64,000 bases of DNA from assembly GCF_013285155.1 (NCBI RefSeq), contig NZ_JABTEL010000009.1:62001-126000 (forward strand). Reading direction: 5' to 3'. Both the position numbers and the translations under genes were made by a program. The stretch comes from Winogradskyella undariae (GTDB lineage Bacteria; Bacteroidota; Bacteroidia; Flavobacteriales; Flavobacteriaceae). Of the stretch, positions 32,877-41,653 are shown piece by piece (position 1 is the first letter of the stretch; each line of letters begins with the position of its first letter). The notes beneath the pieces were generated by a model. The model saw only the letters and a program-made list of their open reading frames with translations. It did no database searches and had not been told where the DNA came from.

Positions 32877-35402
32877 ATGACAAAATCAACAGAAATCCCT
32901 GAATTCACCTATTATAAAATGGATGAATATTATGAAGAGATTAAAAAGGGTAAAAACTTTCCAGAAGATTTTTATTACGAAATTTTTACGATTGCAAAAG
33001 CAACAACAGATAAAAAAAATAGAGCAGAGTGTGCTAACATCATAAAAAAACAAGCCCCAGAAGCTTTGCAACTAGCCTTTAAAAGCCGAAAAAAAATAAC
33101 ACAAAAAGGAAGGCACGACGATAGAATGATATCTCTTTTAGAATATGGATTGCTATCTAAAGACTTAGATCTTCTTAAATTACACGATCTAATGACGAGA
33201 AAGAATAGAGAACTGGATTTTTTTTGGTTTTCGGTACATTTTTTAGATCGCTTGTTAGAACATCCTCATATAATAAGCCGATTTAACGGTGTTAAAAAAT
33301 TCACAATCCATTTAATAGGAAAAGGCAATAAGTATGATAGTATTATTAAAGAGATATCAAAATTAACGTCTTTAGAAGAAATAGATCTAGAAGGTGATTA
33401 CGAACAACTACCAGAGGATTTTGGTAATTTATCAAATTTAAAAAAATTAAAACTTGTTGCCCCTTGTTTAAAAAAGTTTCCAAGTACAATGTCTCAGCTA
33501 ATATCCTTAAAAAAACTACGTATTGAAGGTGATTATTGGAATAGAGCATGTAAGGACAACCTGAATTTAAATGATTTTAATTGGCTTACAAATCTTACGA
33601 AATTAAAAGTATTAAAGCTGTACCATGTTGGTGTTGAAGATATGTCTCAGGTCGTGTTTCCGGCAACCTTAAAACGTATAGAATTTTTTTGCTTAGGTGA
33701 ATTAAGAGCATTACCTAAAGATGTTAGTCATTTAAAGCAACTAAAAAAGTTTCAGATTTTATCTAAAAGCATAGATAGCTTACCAAGTGGTTTTGAGGAT
33801 TTACCAAAATTAGAATATTTTGAGCTTATTGCACCTAAGATAGATTCCATATCATCTACCTTATTTTTTGGCGATGCGTCTAGATGTTTTGGAGATACAC
33901 CTAGACCTAAATTGGTAACAAAAATTACATATAGCGAAACTAATATATCACCAATGACGGAAGTAAGTCAGCGAGAATTTATAGAAATAGATTCACCAAA
34001 ACTGCTTAACTTTGTGTTAGATAATGCGTCGTTTTTCCCTAAATTAAAGACTATAACAGTGGATTGTGAAGCACCAGAAACCCCACATAAAACAGCGTTA
34101 GCTGCATTTAAAAACTTAACAACGCTTAATTACAAACTAGAGCATAAACTAGATTGGCTTTTAGAAGGGATTGAGCAATGTACAAAACTAAAAAATGTAG
34201 AATTATACAGGTTTCAAGAGTCTGGTACTAGAGATATAAAATTAGCTGTTAGAGTTTTCCCTTCAGTATTTTCAAAAATAACGCAGTTAGAAAACCTTAC
34301 CATTAAAAATGCTAGTGCTTTAGTTGTAGACACCGACCATTTACCTAAGCATATAACCAATTTAACTATTTCTGAAATTAAAGGCATAAAAGCAGGAACA
34401 GAAGAGTTTGATGTGTTTAATGTGGAAGTTAAAGCCACACCAATTCTTAATTTACAGGAATTTTATGCAGTAATTAGTGCGGCTAAATTTAATCTTGGGC
34501 ATAGAAATGATGATGTCAATAATGTGTTAGATTTTGAAAACTTTAGACATCCAGAAAAAATTGAATCGTTTGATTTTACCAGTGATGTGAGTCAGTTAGA
34601 TAGCTTACTTAAAAACTTCATAAATTTAAAAGCGCTTACCATTACGTTTAAAAAAAATAACCCAGAACATAACAATGCATTAACGGCCTTTAAACACTCT
34701 AATTTAAAAGTATTAAAAATTGATAATTATAACGGAACTACTGAAGCTTTAGAGCGTTTATTATCACATACACCAAACCTTGAGTTTTTAGATGTATTTG
34801 AAGCCAGAGGTTTTGATGCTTTTCCTGCGGTAACATTGCCTCAGCTTAAAAAATTATTAATGCAGAGTGTAGCTGTTAAAACCATAGACAATCTAAAAGT
34901 AGAAACTATTGAAGCGGTAAAACTGATACATTGTGATCATATTAGCGATGAAAGTATTGAAGTGATATCGCGTTGGAACTCTTTAAAACACCTTTGGTTA
35001 GAAGGTTTAGATGAAAATGGAGGTATATATCCTGAATCAATTTCTGAATTAAATTTAGAAACGCTTTTTATCAGTGCACATCATAAAGAAGAAGAAATTC
35101 CGACTTGGATTGCCCATATGAAAAATCTACGTGTTTTAGGTCTAAACATTTTTAAACAAGTTGTTTTACCTGTAGAATTAGCATCATTAAAACAGCTTGA
35201 AGTATTAAGTATTAGCGGTTGTGAATTTTCTGAAAAAGTATCTGAAGACTTTAGAAATATGAATTTAAAGAAGTTGGTATACTGGACCTCTAAATTTAAT
35301 GGTAGTAATATGAAATCTGAACTCTATGAACCCTTAGAAAACAAATTGGTATCTCAAAGAGAATTTGATGACGAAGATAGTGAAGCGCCTTTTAGAATCT
35401 AA
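32877..35402 (+). CDS. Leucine-rich repeat protein (LRR family, copy 3)
   Basis: 841 residues, organised as copy 2 (FPEDFYYEIFTIAKATT, then the LRR run and the C-terminal WTSKFNGSNMKSELYEPLE). Substitutions relative to copy 2 include the repeat positions around 95-125 (for example ILEYGLLSEDLDLFKL changed to LLEYGLLSKDLDLLKL) and the loop before residue 220. The stop at 35402 is 25 nt before a terminator hairpin. Last gene of the LRR operon. As in all members of the family the protein is cytoplasmic, so it is not a secreted effector of the type seen in pathogens. Confidence 0.9.
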   Translation: MTKSTEIPEFTYYKMDEYYEEIKKGKNFPEDFYYEIFTIAKATTDKKNRAECANIIKKQAPEALQLAFKSRKKITQKGRHDDRMISLLEYGLLSKDLDLLKLHDLMTRKNRELDFFWFSVHFLDRLLEHPHIISRFNGVKKFTIHLIGKGNKYDSIIKEISKLTSLEEIDLEGDYEQLPEDFGNLSNLKKLKLVAPCLKKFPSTMSQLISLKKLRIEGDYWNRACKDNLNLNDFNWLTNLTKLKVLKLYHVGVEDMSQVVFPATLKRIEFFCLGELRALPKDVSHLKQLKKFQILSKSIDSLPSGFEDLPKLEYFELIAPKIDSISSTLFFGDASRCFGDTPRPKLVTKITYSETNISPMTEVSQREFIEIDSPKLLNFVLDNASFFPKLKTITVDCEAPETPHKTALAAFKNLTTLNYKLEHKLDWLLEGIEQCTKLKNVELYRFQESGTRDIKLAVRVFPSVFSKITQLENLTIKNASALVVDTDHLPKHITNLTISEIKGIKAGTEEFDVFNVEVKATPILNLQEFYAVISAAKFNLGHRNDDVNNVLDFENFRHPEKIESFDFTSDVSQLDSLLKNFINLKALTITFKKNNPEHNNALTAFKHSNLKVLKIDNYNGTTEALERLLSHTPNLEFLDVFEARGFDAFPAVTLPQLKKLLMQSVAVKTIDNLKVETIEAVKLIHCDHISDESIEVISRWNSLKHLWLEGLDENGGIYPESISELNLETLFISAHHKEEEIPTWIAHMKNLRVLGLNIFKQVVLPVELASLKQLEVLSISGCEFSEKVSEDFRNMNLKKLVYWTSKFNGSNMKSELYEPLENKLVSQREFDDEDSEAPFRI

Positions 35403-35422
35403 AGGTATACACTTTATTGCAA

Positions 35423-35455
35423 AAAAAAGAGCTTCATAGAAATATGAAGCTCTTT
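35423..35455 (-). terminator. Terminator hairpin between LRR operon and tRNA operon
   Basis: An 11-bp stem AGAGCTTCATA/TATGAAGCTCT with a GAAA-like loop (35428-35453). On the minus strand it is followed by eight T, so it ends the tRNA operon; on the + strand it may also stop LRR transcripts. Confidence 0.85.
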
Positions 35456-35456
35456 G

Positions 35457-35529
35457 AGCGAGAGACCAGGTTCGAACTGGCGACATTCAGCTTGGAAGGC
35501 TGACGCTCTACCAACTGAGCTACTCTCGC
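35457..35529 (-). tRNA. tRNA-Gly(UCC)
   Basis: 73 nt folding into a full cloverleaf: acceptor GCGAGAG/CTCTCGC, anticodon loop CTTCCAA with anticodon TCC, T-loop TTCGAAC. The CCA tail is not encoded. Identical to the copy at 35815-35887 apart from flanking sequence. Confidence 0.95.
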
Positions 35530-35667
35530 ATTTTGTAATTAAATTACTTTAATTAATGGTATTTCAATATTTAAAATCGTCATGTTTATTTTTAGATTGA
35601 TGACACGCAATCTGATAAATTTTTAAATTTCGTTTTAATAAAAAAACGTTGTATTAAAAATTATTTG

Positions 35668-35749
<82 letters not shown>

Positions 35750-35782
35750 AAAATTTTAATTCAATATTTCAATTTAATAATA

Positions 35783-35807
35783 AAAAAACTTCATAATAAA
35801 ATGAAGT
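35783..35807 (-). terminator. Small terminator-like hairpin in tRNA cluster
   Basis: ACTTCAT/ATGAAGT stem with a six-base loop, followed on the minus strand by seven T, just after the upstream tRNA-Gly. It could cause partial termination or processing between the first tRNA-Gly and the rest. Confidence 0.6.
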
Positions 35808-35814
35808 CTTTTTG

Positions 35815-35887
35815 AGCGAGAGACCAGGTTCGAACTGGCGACATTCAGCTTGGAAGGCTGACGCTCTACCAACTGAGCTACTCTCGC
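35815..35887 (-). tRNA. tRNA-Gly(UCC), first gene of tRNA operon
   Basis: 73 nt with the same sequence as the tRNA-Gly at 35457-35529 (acceptor GCGAGAG, anticodon loop CTTCCAA). It is closest to the promoter on this strand. Confidence 0.95.
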
Positions 35888-35905
35888 AGTATTGGTAAGC
35901 GGATG

Positions 35906-35913
35906 CAAATATA
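35906..35913 (-). promoter_or_regulatory. -7 box of tRNA operon
   Basis: TATATTTG on the minus strand, a full match to TAnnTTTG, 18 nt before the first tRNA-Gly. No clear -33 element was seen. Confidence 0.6.
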
Positions 35914-36153
35914 TAAATATTTTATAAAATGAACCTAATTTTAAGCACGAGAATTCTAAAGAATTTATGATTTTTAATTCTTGAAAATTAAAAGACTTAT
36001 TGGTAGGTGATTAAGGTTGTTTTTTGCTTATTAAAAATACTTCTAAAGAGAGAAATAAAAAGCTGAATAGGAATTTTTAAGATAATCTGATTAGATTAAG
36101 CTTTTAAGACTGTAATATAATAACCGTTTTTAAACGAGAAGAAATAATCAAAT

Positions 36154-36179
36154 CCTCCCCTTTATCGCTAAAGGGGAGG
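36154..36179 (-). terminator. Strong hairpin after histone-like gene
   Basis: Stem CCTCCCCTTTA/TAAAGGGGAGG with a TCGC loop, lying ten bases past the stop codon of the histone-like gene. T-rich sequence flanks it on the plus side, so it may terminate in either direction. Confidence 0.65.
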
Positions 36180-36188
36180 TGTATTTTT

Positions 36189-36365
36189 TTATTTTTTTGA
36201 TTCTGCAACAGAAACCTTACGGAATTCTTTTAACAATTTTTCTAATGCTAAAGATGATTTTCTAGCTCTAGTTCCAGCAGCTTTGTTTCCGCTTTCTAAT
36301 TGTAAGTTTGCATCAGTTTGAAATGATTCAATTGTACTTTGGATGTTTTCGATTAATTCTTTCAT
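36189..36365 (-). CDS. Histone H1-like DNA-binding protein (short)
   Basis: 58 residues, read directly from the minus strand: MKELIENIQSTIESFQTDAN, then LQLESGNKAAGTRARKSS, then LALEKLLKEFRKVSVAESKK. The acidic helical first half and the basic centre KAAGTRARKSS are typical of the small Bacteroidota histone H1-like proteins (Hc1-type family) that compact or bridge DNA. It is a lone gene between the tRNA operon and the lar cluster, with a -7-like TATTTTCG 33 nt upstream. Its small size and weak composition bias make it easy to miss. Confidence 0.85.
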   Translation of the reverse strand: MKELIENIQSTIESFQTDANLQLESGNKAAGTRARKSSLALEKLLKEFRKVSVAESKK

Positions 36366-36688
36366 ATGTTCTTTGTTAAAATTTTAATTTGAAAAGGCGA
36401 AAATATAATTATTCCGTTGAATAACATATAAACAGGGGTTAAAATATAGCTAAAGTTCATTTAGAATAAATAAGGAAATTAAAGTGACAGATGTATTTAA
36501 TGTCTTTTTTAGCTTTCTTAGTTTCTTAATGTGCTCTAGTTTAGTTGTGTATGTTTGTTTTTTTAATATGAATACGCAATGGTTATAAATTAAAATATTT
36601 TAGAATGAATGTTAAAATAAAAAGGCCTTATTCGCAAATAAGAGCTTTTTGTGATTATTTAATAATATTCTTTTATGAAGAAATACGA
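36366..36688. other. Intergenic stretch without a recognised gene
   Basis: 323 bases. I see the likely -7 box of the histone-like gene (TATTTTCG on the minus strand, 36398-36405) and a weak hairpin AAAGGCCTTATTCGC...GAGCTTTTT at 36630-36653, which may terminate the lar cluster transcript. Nothing else is evident; base composition is plain AT-rich. Confidence 0.5.
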
Positions 36689-36886
36689 TTAATTGTTTTT
36701 ACTTTTTTCAGATTGTGATTTGTTGCTGCTAAATTTCCATACTAAAGCTACTAAAGCAATTGCAGGGATAACTAACCATGCCCATTCTCCCATAAAAGAG
36801 TCATGAGAATGATGTTCTACACCTGGGTGTGCTAATAAAATTTGAGAACTTATTACGAATAATAAAATTGAAAATACTTTTTTCAT
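36689..36886 (-). CDS. Small membrane protein next to larC
   Basis: 65 residues with a signal-like N-terminus (residues 3-18), a short His-containing segment HPGVEHHSHD (20-29), a transmembrane helix (WAWLVIPAIALVALVW, 35-50) and a basic tail. The His cluster and its position directly after larC (11 nt) suggest binding or passage of a metal ion, most likely nickel; this is an inference from context. No known family recognised. Confidence 0.65.
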   Translation of the reverse strand: MKKVFSILLFVISSQILLAHPGVEHHSHDSFMGEWAWLVIPAIALVALVWKFSSNKSQSEKSKNN

Positions 36887-36897
36887 TGTTTAGAGTT

Positions 36898-38226
36898 TTA
36901 AGAGTTAATATTGAGTTTGCTTATAACCTGATAAGGCGTTTGATTTGTTTCTTTAGCCAGTCTTTGTACATCGTCAAATTCAGGCTTAATTTTTGTGTGA
37001 TTTGTAGGTGTCGTTGTTTCTTTAACTTCAATTTCACCTAATGCTGTTTGCTTTTTTACTTGTACTCTTGGCAGTTCAATTCGATCTATAGGGAAATAAC
37101 GAAGTCCAATAGTACTCGTATTATCAAATAGATAATTTGATACTTTTTTTAATTCATCTTTAGGAAGAATAACACTTAATAAAAAAGCGAATCTTCCTTT
37201 TTTCATAAGTTGTTGTGTTATACTAAAATCTACAGCTCCTGAAGTTAATAAACCATCTTGAAAGTCATTACCTAAGTATTCTGGAGACATATCGTCTATA
37301 GAAGCTTCTAATTGAAGGTAAGTGTCTTTCTCAGCTTCATCTTCAATTAAAGAAATACGAACCACATTAGCATTATGAAAATCTTTTTTGCCCGGTCCGT
37401 AAGCTGTTTTTATTGGAGTGTAAGCTTTACTTTTAAAATCTGGATTAAGATATCTTAAAATAGCAGCACCTGTTGGTGTAATCTTTTCACCTTCTTCATT
37501 ACCAGGGTAAATAGGCATACCTTGAAGTAATTCTGCGGTAGCAGGAGCGGGAACCGGTAACATACCGTGTTGTGTTTTTACAATTCCAAAACCGGTACAA
37601 ATAGGTGTGCAATATACTTTTGAAATATTCAACTTATCAATTAACACAGCATTTCCAACAATATCTATAATAGAATCGACTCCACTTATTTCATGAAAGT
37701 GAATGGTTTCTAATGGCATATTGTGAATTTTAGACTCGGCTTCTCCTATCATTAGAAAAATCTCGTGTGCTATTTTCTTTGCATTAGCGCTGATATGTGC
37801 ATTGTCAATTATTTTTTTAATATCACTTAAATGACGATGTGCTCCATGATGGTGATCGTGAGAATGCTCATGTTCATGTGAATGTGAATGGTCGTCATGG
37901 CTGTGCGAGTGATCATGACTATGCGAATGATCGTGGCTATCTGCATGATCGTGACTATGTGAATGATCATGAGAATGAGAGTGTCCATGATCATCATGTT
38001 CATGGCTATGCGCTGTGCCTCCCTCTACATTTAAATCTAAGACTTCAACATACTTGCATGTAATCCCATTTTTATCGGCCTCTTGGATTTCTATTTTACC
38101 ATCAGGTAAATGTAAATCTTTAGGTAAATTTAGTAATTTGTCGTAATCACCGAGCAATTCACTAAAAGCACTCAAAAACATGTTCCCTGAGAGTCCCGAA
38201 AAAGCTTCTATATATATTGTTTTCAT
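36898..38226 (-). CDS. larC: Nickel pincer cofactor biosynthesis protein LarC
   Basis: 442 residues, DUF111 family. LarC inserts Ni into the thiolated cofactor in a CTP-dependent cyclometallation. In Lactobacillus plantarum it is made from two pieces by programmed frameshifting; here it is one uninterrupted frame. The N-terminus MKTIYIEAFSGLSGNMFL and the later TPTGAAILR, AYGPGKKD and LEASIDDMSPEYLG motifs are characteristic. Residues about 72-133 are an extreme His/Asp/Ser-rich insertion (repeats of HSHDHS), probably a nickel store. It overlaps larB by four bases. Confidence 0.92.
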   Translation of the reverse strand: MKTIYIEAFSGLSGNMFLSAFSELLGDYDKLLNLPKDLHLPDGKIEIQEADKNGITCKYVEVLDLNVEGGTAHSHEHDDHGHSHSHDHSHSHDHADSHDHSHSHDHSHSHDDHSHSHEHEHSHDHHHGAHRHLSDIKKIIDNAHISANAKKIAHEIFLMIGEAESKIHNMPLETIHFHEISGVDSIIDIVGNAVLIDKLNISKVYCTPICTGFGIVKTQHGMLPVPAPATAELLQGMPIYPGNEEGEKITPTGAAILRYLNPDFKSKAYTPIKTAYGPGKKDFHNANVVRISLIEDEAEKDTYLQLEASIDDMSPEYLGNDFQDGLLTSGAVDFSITQQLMKKGRFAFLLSVILPKDELKKVSNYLFDNTSTIGLRYFPIDRIELPRVQVKKQTALGEIEVKETTTPTNHTKIKPEFDDVQRLAKETNQTPYQVISKLNINS

Positions 38227-38882
38227 TTTTCTATTAGTTTTAACATTCTAAAAGCACTCATGGCGGCTCCATAACCATTATCAATATTGACTACGGTAAT
38301 TCCGTTTGCACAACTGGCAAGCATGGCACGTAATGCCGTTTCTCCATCTTTTGCAGTTCCGTAACCTACAGAAGTTGGTACAGCAATAATAGGCTGGGGG
38401 ATAAGTCCACCAACAACGGTTGGTAATGCGCCTTCAAAACCTGCAACGATAATTAAAATATCGAATGTTTTTAAGATTTCTAATTTGTCTAACAAGCGGT
38501 GTAAACCTGCAACGCCTACATCATGAATTACACGAGATTTAATTCCCATATATTCTAAAGTATAAAAGGCTTCATTGGCAACACCAATATCTGAACTTCC
38601 TGCGGAAACAATTCCTATTTTAGGCGTTGTGTCTTCTGATATTTCTTGATGTGAAAGCATAAAGATTTCAGAATCATCATCATAGAATGCTGTTTTAAAT
38701 GTTTTTAATAACACTTTTGCTTTCTTAGCTTGCAGCTTTGTTACGAGTACGTTTTTATTTTTTTCAACATAATCTTTCAATAAATCTGAAAGTAATGCTA
38801 CGCTTTTTGAGGCTCCGAAGATGACTTCTTCAAAACCTAAACGGCGTTTTCTGTCTTCATCTATGATAAAGGCTTTATCCAT
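38223..38882 (-). CDS. larB: Nickel pincer cofactor biosynthesis protein LarB
   Basis: 219 residues with an AIR-carboxylase-like core. LarB carboxylates the pyridinium ring of nicotinic acid adenine dinucleotide (NaAD) and hydrolyses the phosphoanhydride, the first step of the pathway. Signatures are the N-terminal RKRRLGFEEVIFGASK segment, the PKIGIVSAGSSDI strand-loop and the Gly-rich VAGFEGALPTVVGGL and GYGAA stretches. It overlaps larE by eight bases and larC by four, giving a tightly coupled operon. Confidence 0.92.
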   Translation of the reverse strand: MDKAFIIDEDRKRRLGFEEVIFGASKSVALLSDLLKDYVEKNKNVLVTKLQAKKAKVLLKTFKTAFYDDDSEIFMLSHQEISEDTTPKIGIVSAGSSDIGVANEAFYTLEYMGIKSRVIHDVGVAGLHRLLDKLEILKTFDILIIVAGFEGALPTVVGGLIPQPIIAVPTSVGYGTAKDGETALRAMLASCANGITVVNIDNGYGAAMSAFRMLKLIEK

Positions 38883-39672
38883 TTAATACGCGATTTAATT
38901 TACCAGAAACAAATCCTTCTTCATCTATTGTGACTTTAGAGAAACCTAAGGCTTTTATTTCTTTAGTGATTTTTTTAAATTGACTTTTTAATACTTCTAA
39001 TTCTGTTACAGGAACTTCTATGGAAGCTTCTTCTCCTTTATATCTGACTCTAACATTATTGAAGCCAAATCTGTTTAAAACATATTCAGCATGCTCAATT
39101 TGTTTCAGTCTTTCATTATTTACAGCAGTTCCATAAGGAATTCTAGAACTTAAGCAAGGACTTGGTGGCTTAAAAGCAGTTTCTAAGCCTAAGGCATTTG
39201 CCATTTCTATAACTTCAGCTTTATTAATATTTAGCTCGGCTAAAGGTGATTTTATTTGATGGTTTTTAGCGGCTTCTAAACCAGGACGATAATCGCCTAA
39301 GTCATCTAAATTAGTGCCGTTTAAAATAGTGTATTCAGGATAGCGTTCCTGAATAATATCTACCATAGCTTCGTAAAGATGCGTTTTACAGAAAAAACAG
39401 CGATTTGCCGGATTTGCTGTATAATTAGGATCTTCTAATTCGGTAGTTTTAATAACCTCTAAGTTTATGTTGTGTGTCTTACAAAAGTCCGTTGCGATTT
39501 TAAAATCCTTAGATTTTAGACTTTCTGAATTAGAGATTAATCCAATAGCAGCATCACCAAGCACTAATTTTGAAACATACAACACAAGGGAAGAATCTAC
39601 ACCTCCAGAAAATGCTGTAACGGTTCCTTTATGGTCTTTAAACCATTGTTTTAGCAATGCTAATTTTGACAT
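38875..39672 (-). CDS. larE: ATP-dependent sacrificial sulfur transferase LarE
   Basis: 265 residues. The PP-loop SGGVDSS (22-28) activates the substrate carboxylates by adenylation, and the conserved Cys (C173 in PPSPCLSSRIPYG) is the sacrificial sulfur donor in the single-Cys type. Two further Cys in RCFFCKTHL (92/95) are typical of the family. LarE converts the P2CMN intermediate to the dithio form. It begins the larEBC operon, 35 nt after the aldo/keto reductase gene. Confidence 0.92.
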   Translation of the reverse strand: MSKLALLKQWFKDHKGTVTAFSGGVDSSLVLYVSKLVLGDAAIGLISNSESLKSKDFKIATDFCKTHNINLEVIKTTELEDPNYTANPANRCFFCKTHLYEAMVDIIQERYPEYTILNGTNLDDLGDYRPGLEAAKNHQIKSPLAELNINKAEVIEMANALGLETAFKPPSPCLSSRIPYGTAVNNERLKQIEHAEYVLNRFGFNNVRVRYKGEEASIEVPVTELEVLKSQFKKITKEIKALGFSKVTIDEEGFVSGKLNRVLNG

Positions 39673-39707
39673 ATATTGATTTTTGTTTTTACTGAATGAT
39701 TAAATTA

Positions 39708-41174
39708 TTAAGCTTTATTACCTTTTTCGTCAACAGTATAGACTTTAAAACCATCAGCATTTGATTGTTCTATCTCAAAAGTGAAAGGCTTATCTTTTAA
39801 AACTTGTGGTTGATGCTTAACAGTCCCTAAAATATTTCCATTAGAAACAATTTCGTAATGAGATATAGGGTTTTCTGCAGCATAAGCGGTTTGCCAAGTA
39901 AGTTTTGTTCTTCCATTAACAACTTCTTGCTTAAGGTCTCTAGGTCCTGTCATATCTATTTTATCAAGCTGAAAGAAATTTGTTCGTTCTCCTGCTGCCT
40001 TTGCTGTTTTAGCTTCTATTTCAAGTCTTCTTTCTTTAGACATTGCATCAGGTTTTACTTGAGATGCATAATAATTTTGAGTTAACTGACATTTAAGAGG
40101 ATCTTCATCTATTTTACCAATTCCTATAATTAAAGTATCTACACCAGGTGTGGTTAATACATATTCTATAAGATCGCTACTTGGCAATTCTGCAGAACCT
40201 ACTTTACGATAAATTTGACTTGGTTTTCTAGAGAAACCTGGCACTTCTTTATACATGGTTCCTGCTCCAAAAACTTTCATACCAATAATACCTATTCCTT
40301 TTGCTTTAGCTAGTGGAATTACATTGTGTTTCATATTAAAATACAAGTGATCATTCGAATTAACTGACACTAATAAAGCATCTAGTAATCCATATTTATC
40401 ACGTTGCATAAAGTCAATCATGGCTTCAGGATTATTATGTCCTGAAAACCCGATGTGTTTCAATAATTTTTCGTTTTTAGGATTTGTTCCTGTAAGATTG
40501 GTGCCATCTCTAAAATCTCTTAATACCACTAGAGCTCCAAAATTTTCATCTGGTTTAATTGGTGTTTCAATACCTTTGTATAATATATCGTTTTCCTCGA
40601 TAGCTTGTAAAGCATGAACCATAACGATATCTACATAAGAACCTTCTGGATAGTAGCCTTTTCCATCACCAAAAAGTTGAGTCATAGTTCTTCTTATATC
40701 GTCTGCAGCTGTTTGCACATCTTCACCATTAGATTTGTTTCTTACATTTTCAACTTCTTTCCATCCTGGTTTTCCCCATCTCATTAATGTTTTACTTGTA
40801 ATGGTAATAGATTCTCTAAGTTTTTTATCGTAATTCGATTTCCCTGGAATTAGGTTCATTTTTTCAAAAGCAGAGTGATAATGCATTTGACTTAGATCGT
40901 AAACATTTGATGTGTCATAATAATTTATTCCTAAATCAAAGGCTTTGGTAATAATTTTAACGGGATCGATATCATCTGCTGTCCATTGTATAGATGCTTG
41001 TCCACCTAAACCTAAAGTAGTTACTTTGTTTTTCATACGGCCAAATGGTCTCATCATAGGTGCAGGTGCTTTATCAGAGAAACTAGTTCCTAAAGGTAAA
41101 AACAATGCACCGGCAGTGGCCATACTTGATAGTCTTATAAAATCGCGTCTTGAAACTGGATACTTACTTTTCAT
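39708..41174 (-). CDS. Tat-exported aldo/keto reductase family oxidoreductase
   Basis: 488 residues from the ATG at 41174; an in-frame start at 41225 would add 17 residues ahead of the Tat signal and is less likely. The signal is MKSKYPVSRRDFIRLSS followed by a hydrophobic stretch (Ala-rich to residue ~33). The AKR barrel is seen in TLGLGGQASIQW and LGINYYDTSNVYD (with the catalytic Asp/Tyr pair region), then DIVMVHALQ and GFSGH. The last ~80 residues (KLTWQTAYAAENPISHYEIV) look like a fibronectin-type-III domain. It precedes larE by 35 nt, so it may be coregulated with the lar genes, or supply or use a substrate of the Ni enzyme. Confidence 0.82.
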   Translation of the reverse strand: MKSKYPVSRRDFIRLSSMATAGALFLPLGTSFSDKAPAPMMRPFGRMKNKVTTLGLGGQASIQWTADDIDPVKIITKAFDLGINYYDTSNVYDLSQMHYHSAFEKMNLIPGKSNYDKKLRESITITSKTLMRWGKPGWKEVENVRNKSNGEDVQTAADDIRRTMTQLFGDGKGYYPEGSYVDIVMVHALQAIEENDILYKGIETPIKPDENFGALVVLRDFRDGTNLTGTNPKNEKLLKHIGFSGHNNPEAMIDFMQRDKYGLLDALLVSVNSNDHLYFNMKHNVIPLAKAKGIGIIGMKVFGAGTMYKEVPGFSRKPSQIYRKVGSAELPSSDLIEYVLTTPGVDTLIIGIGKIDEDPLKCQLTQNYYASQVKPDAMSKERRLEIEAKTAKAAGERTNFFQLDKIDMTGPRDLKQEVVNGRTKLTWQTAYAAENPISHYEIVSNGNILGTVKHQPQVLKDKPFTFEIEQSNADGFKVYTVDEKGNKA

Positions 41175-41653
41175 GTGTTTAGGTTTTCGATGAGCTTCTA
41201 AGATAACAATACTAAAAGTGAACAATGATGAGTTTAAATCTATTAAGTTTTTTTTAACATGATAATGAAGTTTAAGGTTAATCCTACAAATATTTGGGTT
41301 AATATTGTAGATATAAAGTGTTTTAAACTGTGCTATATCGTTTAAGCATTAAGCTTTTTTTAAGAGTATTTTTTATGGTTTTTAGACTTTAGTTTCTTAT
41401 CTTTTATTTTAAAGTATGCTACTTTGAAATAAAAGTTGTTCTTATCAGTTTAAATATTATGAGAGTAATAAAGTGGATTAAGTATTAAATAAATCAAAAC
41501 CTAGATTTAAAATTCGGATTTCTATTAGTGATACTGTATATTCACGCCCTAACAATAATTTAGAAGCCCTGAAATATTATAAAATATTTTCAGGTTACAT
41601 GAATCAGAAAGGATATGCTTCTAAATAAATAGCTTTTTTTTAAATTAAAATAA
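41175..41653. other. Intergenic region with two inverted repeats
   Basis: 479 bases between divergent genes. Two structures stand out: an imperfect palindrome CTACAAATATT/AATATTGTAG (41284-41310), and a nested hairpin near 41561-41623 whose outer arms are TAGAAGC/GCTTCTA and inner arms CCTGAAATATT/AATATTTTCAGG. No coding frame of useful length is present. Confidence 0.6.

Noticed and set aside
27679..35402. LRR proteins as secreted effectors
   Set aside because: No signal peptide, lipobox, Tat motif or type IX C-terminal sorting domain was seen in any copy.
37845..38010. Repetitive DNA that looked like a tandem or CRISPR-type array
   Set aside because: It is the coding sequence of the His-rich region of larC, with irregular units and no spacers.
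41529..41546. GTGATACTGTATATTCAC between divergent genes
   Set aside because: Half-sites face inward and the gap is longer than in the island operator; no -7 box at the fixed spacing.
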